64,000 nt of DNA from Sphingobacterium sp. LZ7M1 (GTDB lineage: Bacteria; Bacteroidota; Bacteroidia; Sphingobacteriales; Sphingobacteriaceae), in NCBI RefSeq assembly GCF_024296865.1, contig NZ_CP101134.1, positions 2,790,001 to 2,854,000 of the forward strand, given 5' to 3'. A program made the position numbers and the translations under genes. The notes beneath the pieces were generated by a model. The model saw only the letters and a program-made list of their open reading frames with translations, had not been told where the DNA came from and made no database searches. Below, one piece after another: positions 8,183-15,778 of this stretch. The number at the start of each line of letters is the position of its first letter. The stretch's first letter is position 1.

Positions 8183-9322
8183 ATGAACAAGGAGTATATA
8201 AAATATAGCCCTGATTTGGAGGAAATCCCAGAGAATTTCGAAGAATATATGGCTACCATCAATAAGGATATCCAAAACTACATCCAGGAAACCAAGCAAC
8301 TGAGCAATATCAACCATTACACCCGAGATGCACATGCCAATGGCTATGCCGCCCTAAAGGCAGAGTTTGAAATCTTGGGAAATCTTCCGCCCGAGCTTGC
8401 GCAGGGCGTATATTCACAGCCTGGAAAGCACGAAGCTGTCATCCGATTTTCCAATGGCTCGTCAAGGGTCCTGCCAGATAAATTAAGTGGCAATGCCCAG
8501 GGTATGGCCATTAAGGTCTTTGATATACCAGGGAAAAAATTGGCACCTAACGAGGTAGATTCCCCTAATATGGATTATAACCTGATCAATAATCCGGTAT
8601 TCTTCTGCAATTCGGCTGAACATTATGTCTTTATTTCCAAGCTATTCCTTAAGTTGACCGATTTCTTTGAAAAAGGGGCCTTAGGTAAACTGGAATTTGC
8701 CGCATTGTGGGCCACAGAAAATAAAAAGGCTTTTCCAAATTGGGAAGCGCTCAAGGAATTGAATGCCTTAAAAACCTTTGAAAAGATCCCTGCCATCAAT
8801 AGCTTTCTATACGAATTCTATAGTATGGGCGCAGTGAGGCATGGAGATTACATGGCTAAGGTCAGGGTAAAACCAACCGAGGAGACCAAACAGCGGGTTC
8901 AACAGAAAGATGTGAACATAGAATCCGAAGATTGGCCCTATCGTTCTGCAATTATTGAGGAGATCGCTAAAAACGATATGACCTTTGAACTGCAGGTGCA
9001 GCTCTGCAATGATCTGGACAAACTGCCGATCAATGATCTGACAGTTGAATGGGATCAAGAGCTTTCGCCCTTTCAAACGGTAGCCAAGATCAGCATTTTT
9101 CAACAGGAAGTTCCCGCAGATGGCAACTTTGAAATCATGGAAAATCTATCCTTTACCCCTTTCAGGACCATTGAGGAAAATAGCCCAATAGGCAATCTAC
9201 AACGGACCAGACAACAGGCCTATGTCACTTCATCAACAAGTCGTCATGCCCTTAATCATAAGAAAAAAGTGGAACCTAAAAACCTAAAAGAGGCATTTGA
9301 CCCAAGCTTTTATAATTTGTAG
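8183..9322 (+). CDS. Catalase-family haem protein (short, catalase-like)
   Basis: A 379-residue protein with catalase core motifs. The distal His is in RDAHANGY (His 51), VIRFSNGSS corresponds to the catalase VRFS strand, the distal Asn lies in NLINNPVFF (about Asn 137), and the proximal Tyr region is RQQAYVTSSTSRH (Tyr 347). It is shorter than classical catalases of about 480 residues and lacks the standard C-terminal part. Related short catalase-like proteins include peroxidases and fatty acid hydroperoxide-converting enzymes. With the DyP gene just upstream, a joint role in peroxide or lipid peroxide chemistry is likely but unproven. Confidence 0.85.
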   Translation: MNKEYIKYSPDLEEIPENFEEYMATINKDIQNYIQETKQLSNINHYTRDAHANGYAALKAEFEILGNLPPELAQGVYSQPGKHEAVIRFSNGSSRVLPDKLSGNAQGMAIKVFDIPGKKLAPNEVDSPNMDYNLINNPVFFCNSAEHYVFISKLFLKLTDFFEKGALGKLEFAALWATENKKAFPNWEALKELNALKTFEKIPAINSFLYEFYSMGAVRHGDYMAKVRVKPTEETKQRVQQKDVNIESEDWPYRSAIIEEIAKNDMTFELQVQLCNDLDKLPINDLTVEWDQELSPFQTVAKISIFQQEVPADGNFEIMENLSFTPFRTIEENSPIGNLQRTRQQAYVTSSTSRHALNHKKKVEPKNLKEAFDPSFYNL

Positions 9323-9365
9323 ATTTTAAGATCGCGGTAAATTGATTTTATCGCGGTTTTTTTTG

Positions 9366-9482
9366 GACGTGATTGTCAACCTGACGAAGGAAGGATCTCG
9401 GAATTTTATGGACTTATTTAATTAAGGATGGCATTGGCGTACAGGTCCTCCATCTTCTTTCCTCCCCTGCTGTCGTCCTGAG
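9366..9482 (+). repeat. Partial copy of the dispersed intergenic repeat
   Basis: The stretch from CCTGACGAAGGAAGGATCTC through GGCATTGGCGTACAGGTCCT to CCCCTGCTGTCGTCCTGA matches pieces of the two long copies at 9756 and 10276, with a central deletion. It is non-coding in all frames and lies just after the catalase-like gene, in the gene-free block 9323-11029. Confidence 0.75.
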
Positions 9483-9621
9483 GGTTTAAAATTTTGATAA
9501 AATTTATCGAAAGGTGATGGCAGCTTTTTAGCAACGAAAACATTTAGGCTCTTGAAATTTTAGTAAAAGAACCCCCATCGCGGTTTCATTATTTTAGCTG
9601 GAATGGCACGTTAGCCTGGAT

Positions 9622-9669
9622 GTAGCGAAAAACTGATGTTCGATTAATCGAACATCAGTTTTTCGCTAC
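9622..9669. repeat. Perfect 48-bp palindrome without a loop
   Basis: The left 24 bases (starting GTAGCGAAAAACTGATGTTC) are the exact reverse complement of the right 24 bases, with the centre ATTAAT. Symmetry stops abruptly: 9621 and 9670 are both T. It could extrude as a cruciform, act as a two-way terminator (A/T runs lie inside the arms), or be a binding site for a symmetric protein. It lies in the 1.7 kb gene-free block. Confidence 0.95.
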
Positions 9670-9755
9670 TCCTGTTTTGTTGAATATCATTTCTAAAATA
9701 ATTCAGCCCTTCAAGGGCAGTATATCGCAGAAAAAGCTCTCCTTTTCAGGGGGCA

Positions 9756-10275
9756 TCCTGACGAAGGAAGGATCTCGGGATTTTACAGACATAATCGATT
9801 ACAGATAGCATTGGCGTACAGGCCCTTAACCTTCGGTTAAGGATGACAAGCGGTCTGTGAGGAGGACCGTACAGATTCCTCACTGATCGTTCAGAATAAA
9901 ATTACGCTAAAGAGGGATTCAGAGTGAAACGAAGAATCTATTTTTTATTTTATTTAGAGGTGTTTATCATCCCAAAATCGTAAGATGAGGGAACTATTTC
10001 AAGTGAAGTATGGAAAGTTCCGAGACCCTTCGGGGATGCCCTCAGGGTGACATAGGAAAGGTATAGAATAATATTTCACCCACGCTGTGGGTTGGCCGAA
10101 GGACAAATCACGCTTCTATAAAGATTTCACCCCCGCTGGGGGTTCCTCTTATAATCGAGCAAAAATCTTCCGAAGGAAGCCTTTAGCCTCCCGGCTCATT
10201 TCCAATGGCGGAAAAATGGAAAGAATGTCGTGGCCCCCCGCGAGGGAATTGGCATTGGTTACTCCCCTGCTGTCG
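9756..10275 (+). repeat. Long intergenic repeat, copy 1 of a tandem pair (about 520-bp unit)
   Basis: Starting at TCCTGACGAAGGAAGGATCT, about 325 bases are nearly identical to the sequence beginning at 10276, with only scattered substitutions; the offset is exactly 520 bases. The similarity then weakens but resumes at TTTAGCCTCCCGGCTCATTT. The unit holds small inverted repeats (GTGAGGA paired with TCCTCAC) and no credible gene. Reading frames inside it are by-products of the repeat. Confidence 0.9.
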
Positions 10276-10710
10276 TCCTGACGAAGGAAGGATCTCGGGA
10301 TTTTACAGACATAATCGATTACAGATAGCATTGGCGTACAGGTCCTTAACCTTCGGTTAAGGATGACAAGCGGTCTGTGAGGAGAACCGTACAGATTCCT
10401 CACTGATCGTTCAGAATAAAATTGCGCTAAAGAGGGATTCAGAGTGAAACGAAGAATCTATTTTTTATTTTATTTAGAGGTGTTTGTCATCCCGAAATCG
10501 TAAGATGAGGGAACTATTTCAAGTGAAGTATGGATAGTTCCGAGACCCTTCGGGGATGCCCTCAGGGTGACAGAGGAAAGGTATAGAAAAACATTTCACC
10601 CCTGTTGGAGGTTTCTCAATACAAACATTCACCTTCCTGAGGAAGCCCTTTAGCCTCCCGGCTCATTTCCAATGGCGGAAAAATGGAAAGAATGCCGTTG
10701 TCCTGCGCGA
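10276..10710 (+). repeat. Long intergenic repeat, copy 2 of the tandem pair
   Basis: Second, slightly shorter copy of the unit at 9756. It is nearly base-for-base identical up to about 10600, then diverges, and rejoins copy 1 at TTTAGCCTCCCGGCTCATTT and GCGGAAAAATGGAAAGAATG. An inverted partial copy lies at 26146-26290, so the family is dispersed in the chromosome. Confidence 0.9.
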
Positions 10711-10729
10711 TGTGATTGGCCTTGGAATG

Positions 10730-10773
10730 CTTCCTTCAAAATTCTCCATCAAAAGGGAGAATTTTGAAGGAAG
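10730..10773. repeat. 18-bp perfect stem-loop nested in a longer inverted repeat
   Basis: The arms CTTCCTTCAAAATTCTCC (10730-10747) and its exact complement (10756-10773) flank an 8-nt loop. Outside them, AAAGAATGCCGTTGTC at about 10686 pairs imperfectly with GACAACAAGGCATTCTTT at about 10781, giving a two-tier structure of about 115 bases at the end of repeat copy 2. There is no clear T-tract directly after the inner stem. Confidence 0.85.
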
Positions 10774-10852
10774 ATATTCCCGACAACAAGGCATTCTTTT
10801 CATGTGAAGTGGATGGTGCGAAAAGCCATCTTAAATGAGCCGAAGCGTTTTG

Positions 10853-10939
10853 GTTACTTTTGCGCCTCAAAAGTAACGAAGAGAATTGGTATCCGTGAGC
10901 TCCTTCGTCGGTTTGGTTACTTTTCCGCGAAAAAGTAAC
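10853..10939. repeat. Two GTTACTTTT hairpins (Bacteroidota-type intergenic repeat)
   Basis: The hairpins GTTACTTTTGCGCCTCAAAAGTAAC (10853-10877, loop of GC-rich bases) and a sister at 10916-10939 are each followed by a shared AAGAGAATT tail. Similar GTTACTTTT/AAAAGTAAC elements are familiar between genes in Bacteroidota genomes. The function is unknown; they may act as 3-prime-end or mRNA-stabilising structures. They precede the arsC-like gene by about 90 bases. Confidence 0.8.
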
Positions 10940-11029
10940 TAAGAGAATTATATAAACCTACCTGCATTTCAGATCCTATGGATTAACTTTGAAGAGTTGA
11001 ATGATAAATGCTTTCAAAAAAATTAGATT

Positions 11030-11377
11030 ATGATCAAGATATACCATAACAACATGTGCAGTAAAAGTAGGGCTACTTTAAATCTTTTACAGGAGGGACA
11101 GGAGGAAATCAAAATTCAGGAATACCTTAAACAGGTTCCATCAAAAGCTGAATTAAAGGAAATCTTAGCTATGCTGAAAATGAAGCCGTTGGATTTGATC
11201 CGTAAGAATGAGGTTATATTCAAGGAGAACTATAAAGATAAAAACCTATCGGATGAGGAATGGATAGATATTATGCTTGCAAACCCAGTCCTGATAGAAA
11301 GACCGATTGTAGTCAAGGATGGAAAAGCTGCAATCGGTAGACCAATTGAAAAGATCATTGAGCTCTTGAAAATTTAA
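11030..11377 (+). CDS. arsC: ArsC/Spx-family protein, probable glutaredoxin-dependent arsenate reductase
   Basis: This 115-residue thioredoxin-fold protein has the full family length. The catalytic Cys 10 is in NNMCSKSRATL, and the C-terminal block LANPVLIERPIVV followed by AIGRP is characteristic of ArsC (the Arg in IERP contacts oxyanion). There is one active-site Cys and no CxxC, which fits arsenate reductases rather than Spx with its redox CxxC. No arsR or arsenite exporter is adjacent, so a housekeeping YffB-like role is possible. Its last 4 bases overlap the end of a convergent small membrane protein gene. Confidence 0.85.
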   Translation: MIKIYHNNMCSKSRATLNLLQEGQEEIKIQEYLKQVPSKAELKEILAMLKMKPLDLIRKNEVIFKENYKDKNLSDEEWIDIMLANPVLIERPIVVKDGKAAIGRPIEKIIELLKI

Positions 11378-11589
11378 GTTCCAATAGCTTCATTTTTCCT
11401 TCCCCATAACCAATAAATAAGGATACCAAGTAAACTTCCAATTAATATAATGAAAGTCCACAGATATTTTTGATTGACGTTTAGGGATTTATTGTGGATA
11501 ATATGAAATAGGGTATAAAAAAACGGTAATGCTCCTATTAACAAAAAAACAATCTCGATAGAGCCAATATTGATAAACAGTAAATTCAT
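11374..11589 (-). CDS. Small membrane protein, PLDc_N-like
   Basis: These 71 residues form two transmembrane helices (IEIVFLLIGALPFFYTLFHI and YLWTFIILIGSLLGILIYWL) joined by a short polar loop and ending GRKNEA. This is the arrangement of the phospholipase-D-nuclease N-terminal (PLDc_N) family, found free-standing in many Bacteroidota; the role is unknown. It converges on arsC with a 4-base overlap, so no terminator separates them. Confidence 0.7.
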   Translation of the reverse strand: MNLLFINIGSIEIVFLLIGALPFFYTLFHIIHNKSLNVNQKYLWTFIILIGSLLGILIYWLWGRKNEAIGT

Positions 11590-11675
11590 AATCAGGATTT
11601 TATTTAGTTAAAATTAACAAAAATCTGTACAATAATTACCTAAAAACTGGTATTTATAGAAAGTAAGAATAGCCT

Positions 11676-11683
11676 TACTTTTG
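11676..11683 (+). promoter_or_regulatory. Possible -7 promoter element TACTTTTG
   Basis: The motif matches the Bacteroidota TAnnTTTG -7 element, but no convincing -33 TTTG is seen. It points rightward to a hairpin at 11741 with no gene between, so it could drive a short RNA of about 80-90 nt. This is speculative. Confidence 0.3.
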
Positions 11684-11740
11684 TATGGAACAACATCACA
11701 TTAACTCCTTTGCATAAGTACATACAATTAGGATAGAATG

Positions 11741-11771
11741 AAAAATGCCCAACCGTATGGCTGGGCATTTT
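11741..11771 (-). terminator. Hairpin terminator downstream of the CsbD gene
   Basis: AAAAATGCCCAACC and GGCTGGGCATTTT form a strong stem. Read on the minus strand it is followed by TTTTTCATTC, which fits termination of the CsbD gene. It may also work on the plus strand. Confidence 0.75.
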
Positions 11772-11792
11772 CCTTTATATGAGTTTTGGATA

Positions 11793-11984
11793 TTATTTAT
11801 CCAAATCTCTTAACCATGTTTGAACTTCTTCACGAGTTTTACCCGTTTTTTTCTGAAGTTTACCATATAGTTCGTCTTCTTTTCCTTCAACATACAATAA
11901 ATCGTCATCCGTTAGATCTGCATATTGCTGTTTTACTTTTCCTTTTAAAATATTCCATCTTCCTTTTAAATCTAATGAATCCAT
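11793..11984 (-). CDS. CsbD-family stress-response protein
   Basis: A 63-residue CsbD-domain protein at full family length, with the typical core [40 protein letters not shown] and [12 protein letters not shown]. CsbD proteins are small, soluble, stress-induced proteins of unknown molecular role. The gene has its own terminator just downstream and is flanked by other small stress-type genes. Confidence 0.92.
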   Translation of the reverse strand: MDSLDLKGRWNILKGKVKQQYADLTDDDLLYVEGKEDELYGKLQKKTGKTREEVQTWLRDLDK

Positions 11985-12118
11985 TTGCTTTTTATTTTAA
12001 GTGAATTAATAAATATGTGTGTATAATAGGAACAATGCTAAACCTAAATAGTTTTATTTTTTTTGAATTCAAGGAGAAGATTGCAAAAACCAAATGATTG
12101 ATTCTTTGTTTTAATTAC

Positions 12119-12352
12119 ATGGATTTAAACAGAACTTTTGCATATCATCATGAAGGCCGTGAGATTCAATTCAGCGTGACTTATGACCCTAAGACCCATT
12201 CATTCAATGTGGTTGAGGACGATAACATCAATTATATCCTGTCCTATAACCCAGCGACACGGGAATGGACAAGCACCGAAGATCCTGGACCTAGTATTTC
12301 AGTAGATAAATTGGCCCAGTTGGTCCAAAAAAGTTTCGGAGTCTTCGTATAA
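12119..12352 (+). CDS. Hypothetical small protein
   Basis: From ATG 12119 the product has 77 residues. The frame is open further upstream only through a TTG start that adds seven unlikely residues. The sequence reads as an alternating beta-rich soluble domain (REIQFSVTYDPKTHSFNVVE, NYILSYNPATREW) ending in a helix (DKLAQLVQKSFGVFV). There is no signal peptide. A strong terminator follows at 12385, so it is probably a single-gene transcript. I do not recognise the family. Confidence 0.7.
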   Translation: MDLNRTFAYHHEGREIQFSVTYDPKTHSFNVVEDDNINYILSYNPATREWTSTEDPGPSISVDKLAQLVQKSFGVFV

Positions 12353-12384
12353 GCAAAAAGAAAATTTAATTAGTTTTCCCACGG

Positions 12385-12416
12385 AATGCAGGCAAAATGC
12401 CTGCATTTTTTATTTA
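12385..12416 (+). terminator. Rho-independent terminator
   Basis: The stem AATGCAGGC / GCCTGCATT with a 5-nt loop is followed by a T-rich run (TTTTTATTT). It lies 33 bases after the stop of the 77-residue gene. Confidence 0.9.
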
Positions 12417-12589
12417 AAGAAACAGCCCCAAAATTAATTTGGAGCTGTCAATTATTTAGACATTTTACCTATTTCTGCCTTAAGGTAAGCTGTCCATACT
12501 ATTTCTTCATAATGCCTTTGCGAGCTTATTTATCGGTAGTATTCATTGGGTGAACAGTCTGGAAAGAAAATAGTTCATTTTATTTGGAT

Positions 12590-12702
12590 GGAATGGATGG
12601 GGAGGGTGGTTTTGTGGATGTAAGGGTGGTTTGAAACAGGATGGAATGGATGGGATGGAAGTTTTGAACCAGGATGGAAAGGATGAGAGGATGGGCCAAG
12701 AT
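12590..12702 (+). repeat. GGATG-rich low-complexity stretch with a dispersed 37-bp motif
   Basis: G-rich repeats of GGATG(GA) run through this stretch. The last 37 bases (12666-12702, beginning GAACCAGGATGGAAAGGATG) recur with a single mismatch at 25937-25973. The surrounding 12417-12866 interval contains no supported gene. Confidence 0.75.
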
Positions 12703-12866
12703 TAATTAGTTGATTGGACAGAATGTTGACTTTATAATTATTACCAAGACAAAGCCTTGCATTAATTATTTCTAATTCAAAAATTAGTTGACTTCTTTAA
12801 TATATTAATACTCATAATTTTATTAACCCAAAACTTAAATAGTTAAATAAATCATGGCTTTTGTTT

Positions 12867-13775
12867 TCAATTAAAATCACCTTTATAATGATGTTTTCGA
12901 TGGTAATTTAGAAAATCCAAATTAATTTTATGTTCCGGATGTACATTCAATTTTGCTCTTTCAAAACCAATGATTTGAAAGTCTTCAGTAATTGTAATCA
13001 TTCCCAAATCAAGCATAGTATGATGATTTGGGCAAAGGCACAGAATATTTTCAAATGAATCTGGTCCATTGTGAGGTTTCCCTAAACCCTTAATATGTGC
13101 TGCTTCAGAATAGGAAGAAACTGCAGTAATTAATCTAATTCCACAAATTTGGCAAGTATTTTTGTAAAGCCTTTTAACTCCTTGTGAAATCTTTGTTTCT
13201 CGTATTATTCTGCTAATTATATACTCTTTTCTAGAAACCTGATCTATTATTGGCAATTCATCAATCCTTAATAAATCATTTTCCATATGTTCCTTTGCTA
13301 AAGAAATTGGATTAATGTTATTTATTTTTTCTAATCTAAATCTCCAAATAACAAATCCACTTTTTCCTTTCTCTTGCCAATAATCTGTTACATAAAATAA
13401 ACCGTCATATCGATATCCATGATCTGGAGCATATTCGGAATGTTTTGATGCTCCTCTAATTACTCTGACTGGCAATTGATTTTCGTAAGAATAAGCAAGG
13501 GCTTTATTTCCTCGGGTTAAAGTTTGATCCGAGACTTGTGCTTTTGAGCCTTCACTTCTCCCCCCATGTCCAGTATAAATTATTAGATTTCCAAGATCTT
13601 CATCATCTTCATATCCACCAGACACAACAATAGAATCTGCACCTTCGGCTGCTGCACCACTAATACCTGCTTGAATAGGTTTATGGACTTTCTTAATTGA
13701 CAGCTCCATTCTATTTTCAAACCTATCTCCTTCAATTACACCATTAATATTTCCAAAGTTTCGATTGCTCATCAT
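12867..13775 (-). CDS. SRA (YDG)-HNH endonuclease, probable modification-dependent restriction enzyme
   Basis: From ATG 13775 the protein has 302 residues; the upstream extension needs a TTG start. The N-terminal SRA/YDG domain (about residues 1-155) shows FGNINGVIEGDRFENR, GAAAEGADSIVVSGGYEDD, IIYTGHGG and PVRVIRG, as in proteins that flip out methylated cytosine. The C-terminal HNH nuclease has a CQICG zinc Cys pair, EAAHIKGLGKPHNGPD and NILCLCPNHH. SRA-HNH enzymes of the McrA type cut DNA carrying modified cytosine, which limits incoming phage or plasmid DNA. It stands alone with no methyltransferase nearby, as expected for a type IV system. The gene is AT-rich compared with the sigma factor gene that follows. 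Confidence 0.92.
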   Translation of the reverse strand: MMSNRNFGNINGVIEGDRFENRMELSIKKVHKPIQAGISGAAAEGADSIVVSGGYEDDEDLGNLIIYTGHGGRSEGSKAQVSDQTLTRGNKALAYSYENQLPVRVIRGASKHSEYAPDHGYRYDGLFYVTDYWQEKGKSGFVIWRFRLEKINNINPISLAKEHMENDLLRIDELPIIDQVSRKEYIISRIIRETKISQGVKRLYKNTCQICGIRLITAVSSYSEAAHIKGLGKPHNGPDSFENILCLCPNHHTMLDLGMITITEDFQIIGFERAKLNVHPEHKINLDFLNYHRKHHYKGDFN

Positions 13776-13941
13776 TAATTCATTAGGTAGTAACCAATGA
13801 TAAGGATTTTTATAGAATAAATGAATTAACAAGTCTATCTTTATTGATTTTTTTTATTAAGTAGTTTTTAAAATGCCATTTTGCAACCCTTTATTTTTTT
13901 ATTTTTTAAAGTAAAAACTCTTTTGATTCGTCTTTGTCTTT

Positions 13942-14517
13942 ATGGACGAGGCACAGCTAGAACGTATGTCGGAAAAAAACGCCAAAACTTTTTCGGAGGT
14001 TGTCAAGGAATATGGCGGCCAGTTGCTGCGCTTTGTCAAGGCGCGGGTGAAAAAGACTGCCGATGCGGAAGATATCCTGCAGGAGGTTTGGTATCAATTC
14101 TCGAGGGTTACCAATATTGAAGATTTGGGCAATGCTGGGGCATGGTTATATTCCGTTACCCGAAATAAAATCACAGATAGTTATCGAAAAAAGAAGGATG
14201 AATCGCTGGACGAGCTTACCGAAGCTGCCGATGAGGACTCCTTCCCTATTGCACATCTCTTGGTTGCCGATGAAACGGACAATCCCGAACTCAAGATGTT
14301 CAAGGATATCTTCTGGGACGAGCTGATGAAGGCTCTGGAAGAACTGCCCGAAAAACAGCGCAAAGTGTATATCCTTAATGAAATCGAAGAGATGACCCTA
14401 CAGGAAATTGCAAATCTTGAAAATGAAAACCTCAAGACCATCATCAGCCGAAAAAGCTATGCGGTTAAGCATCTTAGATTAAGGTTGCGGGGTCTCTATA
14501 ATGAATTAAAATCTTAA
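13942..14517 (+). CDS. ECF-type RNA polymerase sigma factor
   Basis: This 191-residue sigma factor has region 2 (LLRFVKARVKKTADAEDILQEVWYQFSR, then GAWLYSVTRNKITDSYRKKK) and region 4 (ALEELPEKQRKVYILNEIEE, MTLQEIANLENENLKTIISR). It has no FecR-like antisigma neighbour. Instead, the next gene 12 bases downstream encodes a small membrane protein, which could be the regulator. Start at ATG 13942; a second Met sits at residue 9. Confidence 0.92.
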   Translation: MDEAQLERMSEKNAKTFSEVVKEYGGQLLRFVKARVKKTADAEDILQEVWYQFSRVTNIEDLGNAGAWLYSVTRNKITDSYRKKKDESLDELTEAADEDSFPIAHLLVADETDNPELKMFKDIFWDELMKALEELPEKQRKVYILNEIEEMTLQEIANLENENLKTIISRKSYAVKHLRLRLRGLYNELKS

Positions 14518-14529
14518 AAAAAAATAGCG

Positions 14530-14865
14530 ATGAATAGCTCAATGAATACTAAAAGAAAAGGGAAAAAGATCTTTATAGGAATAGCCATTGTTATCTTCTT
14601 CTTCCTGCTCATTGCCTTGCTTCAATTTCTATGGAACAAGCTGATGCCCGAGATATTCGGTCTGAAAACCATTGATTACTGGCAGGCACTCGGATTGTTT
14701 ATCCTTTCTAAGCTCCTATTTGGTAGAGGCTTTGGAAAGCCAGGTTCTGGCTTTGGCCGTAAAATGCGACAAAGAGAACTAGATCGTTCCGACTTAAGTG
14801 AGGAAGAAAAGGAAAGATTGCGGGAAGAATGGAAGCGCCGCTTTGATTCAAAATGTGGGTTTTAG
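14530..14865 (+). CDS. Small membrane protein linked to the ECF sigma factor
   Basis: An 111-residue protein with one clear transmembrane helix (IFIGIAIVIFFFLLIALLQFLW), a second weaker hydrophobic segment (YWQALGLFILSKLLFG), a Gly-rich linker and a strongly charged C-terminal helix (LSEEEKERLREEWKRR). Its start is 12 bases after the sigma factor stop, so the pair is co-transcribed. A role as an antisigma or membrane sensor is plausible from context, but no known antisigma domain is seen. Confidence 0.75.
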   Translation: MNSSMNTKRKGKKIFIGIAIVIFFFLLIALLQFLWNKLMPEIFGLKTIDYWQALGLFILSKLLFGRGFGKPGSGFGRKMRQRELDRSDLSEEEKERLREEWKRRFDSKCGF

Positions 14866-14973
14866 GCTTGCCTAGGGGGAAATTGAATATTTTTCAAAAT
14901 AATTTAAGGTAAAAGGATGGGTTCCTGCGTCTACTACATCAAAGGCCTTTAAATAGAACAAAATAAGAAAAAC

Positions 14974-15276
14974 ATGAAAAATAAATTTCAATTAATAATC
15001 CCAAGATTACTTGTAGTAACAGCCATAGCAGGTATTGCAACATTGCTGATCGGAACAATCTTTAAAGTACTGTTGGTTACAACCATCTTGTTTTCCATCG
15101 GAACCTTGGTTTATTCCAAAATCAGCAGACGTAGAAAACATGCAGACTATCCTGCCTACAGGGCAGCATTTGAGGGCACGATAAACGGTCCTTACCTTAC
15201 TGCAAATCCACAGGCTATAGTTCCTGTTCAATATGTGAACAGAGCGAGCAAACCCAGCATTGTCCCTATTTACTAA
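14974..15276 (+). CDS. Hypothetical membrane protein
   Basis: A 100-residue protein with two adjacent hydrophobic helices (LLVVTAIAGIATLLIGTIFK and VLLVTTILFSIGTLVYSKIS), a basic RRRKHAD stretch and a polar tail ending in IVPIY. No family recognised. It ends 10 bases before the Hsp20 gene and is likely in one transcript with it, which suggests a stress-related membrane function. Confidence 0.65.
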   Translation: MKNKFQLIIPRLLVVTAIAGIATLLIGTIFKVLLVTTILFSIGTLVYSKISRRRKHADYPAYRAAFEGTINGPYLTANPQAIVPVQYVNRASKPSIVPIY

Positions 15277-15286
15277 TTAATAAAAA

Positions 15287-15751
15287 ATGATAAAAATGTT
15301 CAGAAGAGAAACATATAACCAAGACGCAGAAGCTCAGCAAAATTTTTGCCGAAGCAATTTTAAGAGAAAATTTGACCGTTTTCAAAATCACTTTTTCAAT
15401 GAAGGAAATCCCTTCAACAGAAGTCAAAAAGCAAACATCCCAGTGAATATTGCAGAAAATGAAGAATTATACCAGGTTCAGGTATATGCGGCAGGCAGGA
15501 AGAAGGAACAATTTCAGGTAAATATAACCGACCAGGTCCTGACAATCACCTGTAAAGCTGCAGAATTAGAGCCAGGATTAAAATATATCTACCAAGAACA
15601 GCAATTAGGTGAGTTTGAAAGAGCTTTCCAATTGCAGGATGAGATTTTGTTAGGGAATGTACATGCCAGTTTTGAGGATGGTATCTTAACGGTAATCCTT
15701 CAGAAAGATCCTTCCAAAATAAAACCGGCACAGGAAGTTCAGGTCTCCTAG
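15287..15751 (+). CDS. Small heat shock protein (Hsp20/alpha-crystallin family)
   Basis: A 154-residue chaperone. The alpha-crystallin domain covers about residues 45-145, with NIPVNIAENEELYQVQVYAA, FQVNITDQVLTITCKA and the closing HASFEDGILTVILQKD. An extended basic and aromatic N-terminal arm precedes it (RSNFKRKFDRFQNHFF). The C-terminal IxI-type tail is not clear (IKPAQEVQVS). Such proteins hold unfolded clients during stress. A terminator follows at 15779. Confidence 0.92.
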   Translation: MIKMFRRETYNQDAEAQQNFCRSNFKRKFDRFQNHFFNEGNPFNRSQKANIPVNIAENEELYQVQVYAAGRKKEQFQVNITDQVLTITCKAAELEPGLKYIYQEQQLGEFERAFQLQDEILLGNVHASFEDGILTVILQKDPSKIKPAQEVQVS

Positions 15752-15778
15752 TAGACTTGAGAAAACATAGAACCATAG

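Noticed and set aside
9323..9366. Terminator after the catalase-like gene
   Set aside because: ATCGCGGT occurs twice as a direct repeat before a T8 run, and only a CGCG core can pair, so a stable hairpin is not supported.
10087..10403. Short frames on both strands within the repeat block
   Set aside because: They are contained in the dispersed repeat; the peptide RRLRTCTPML recurs in another repeat copy on a different background, so they are repeat by-products.
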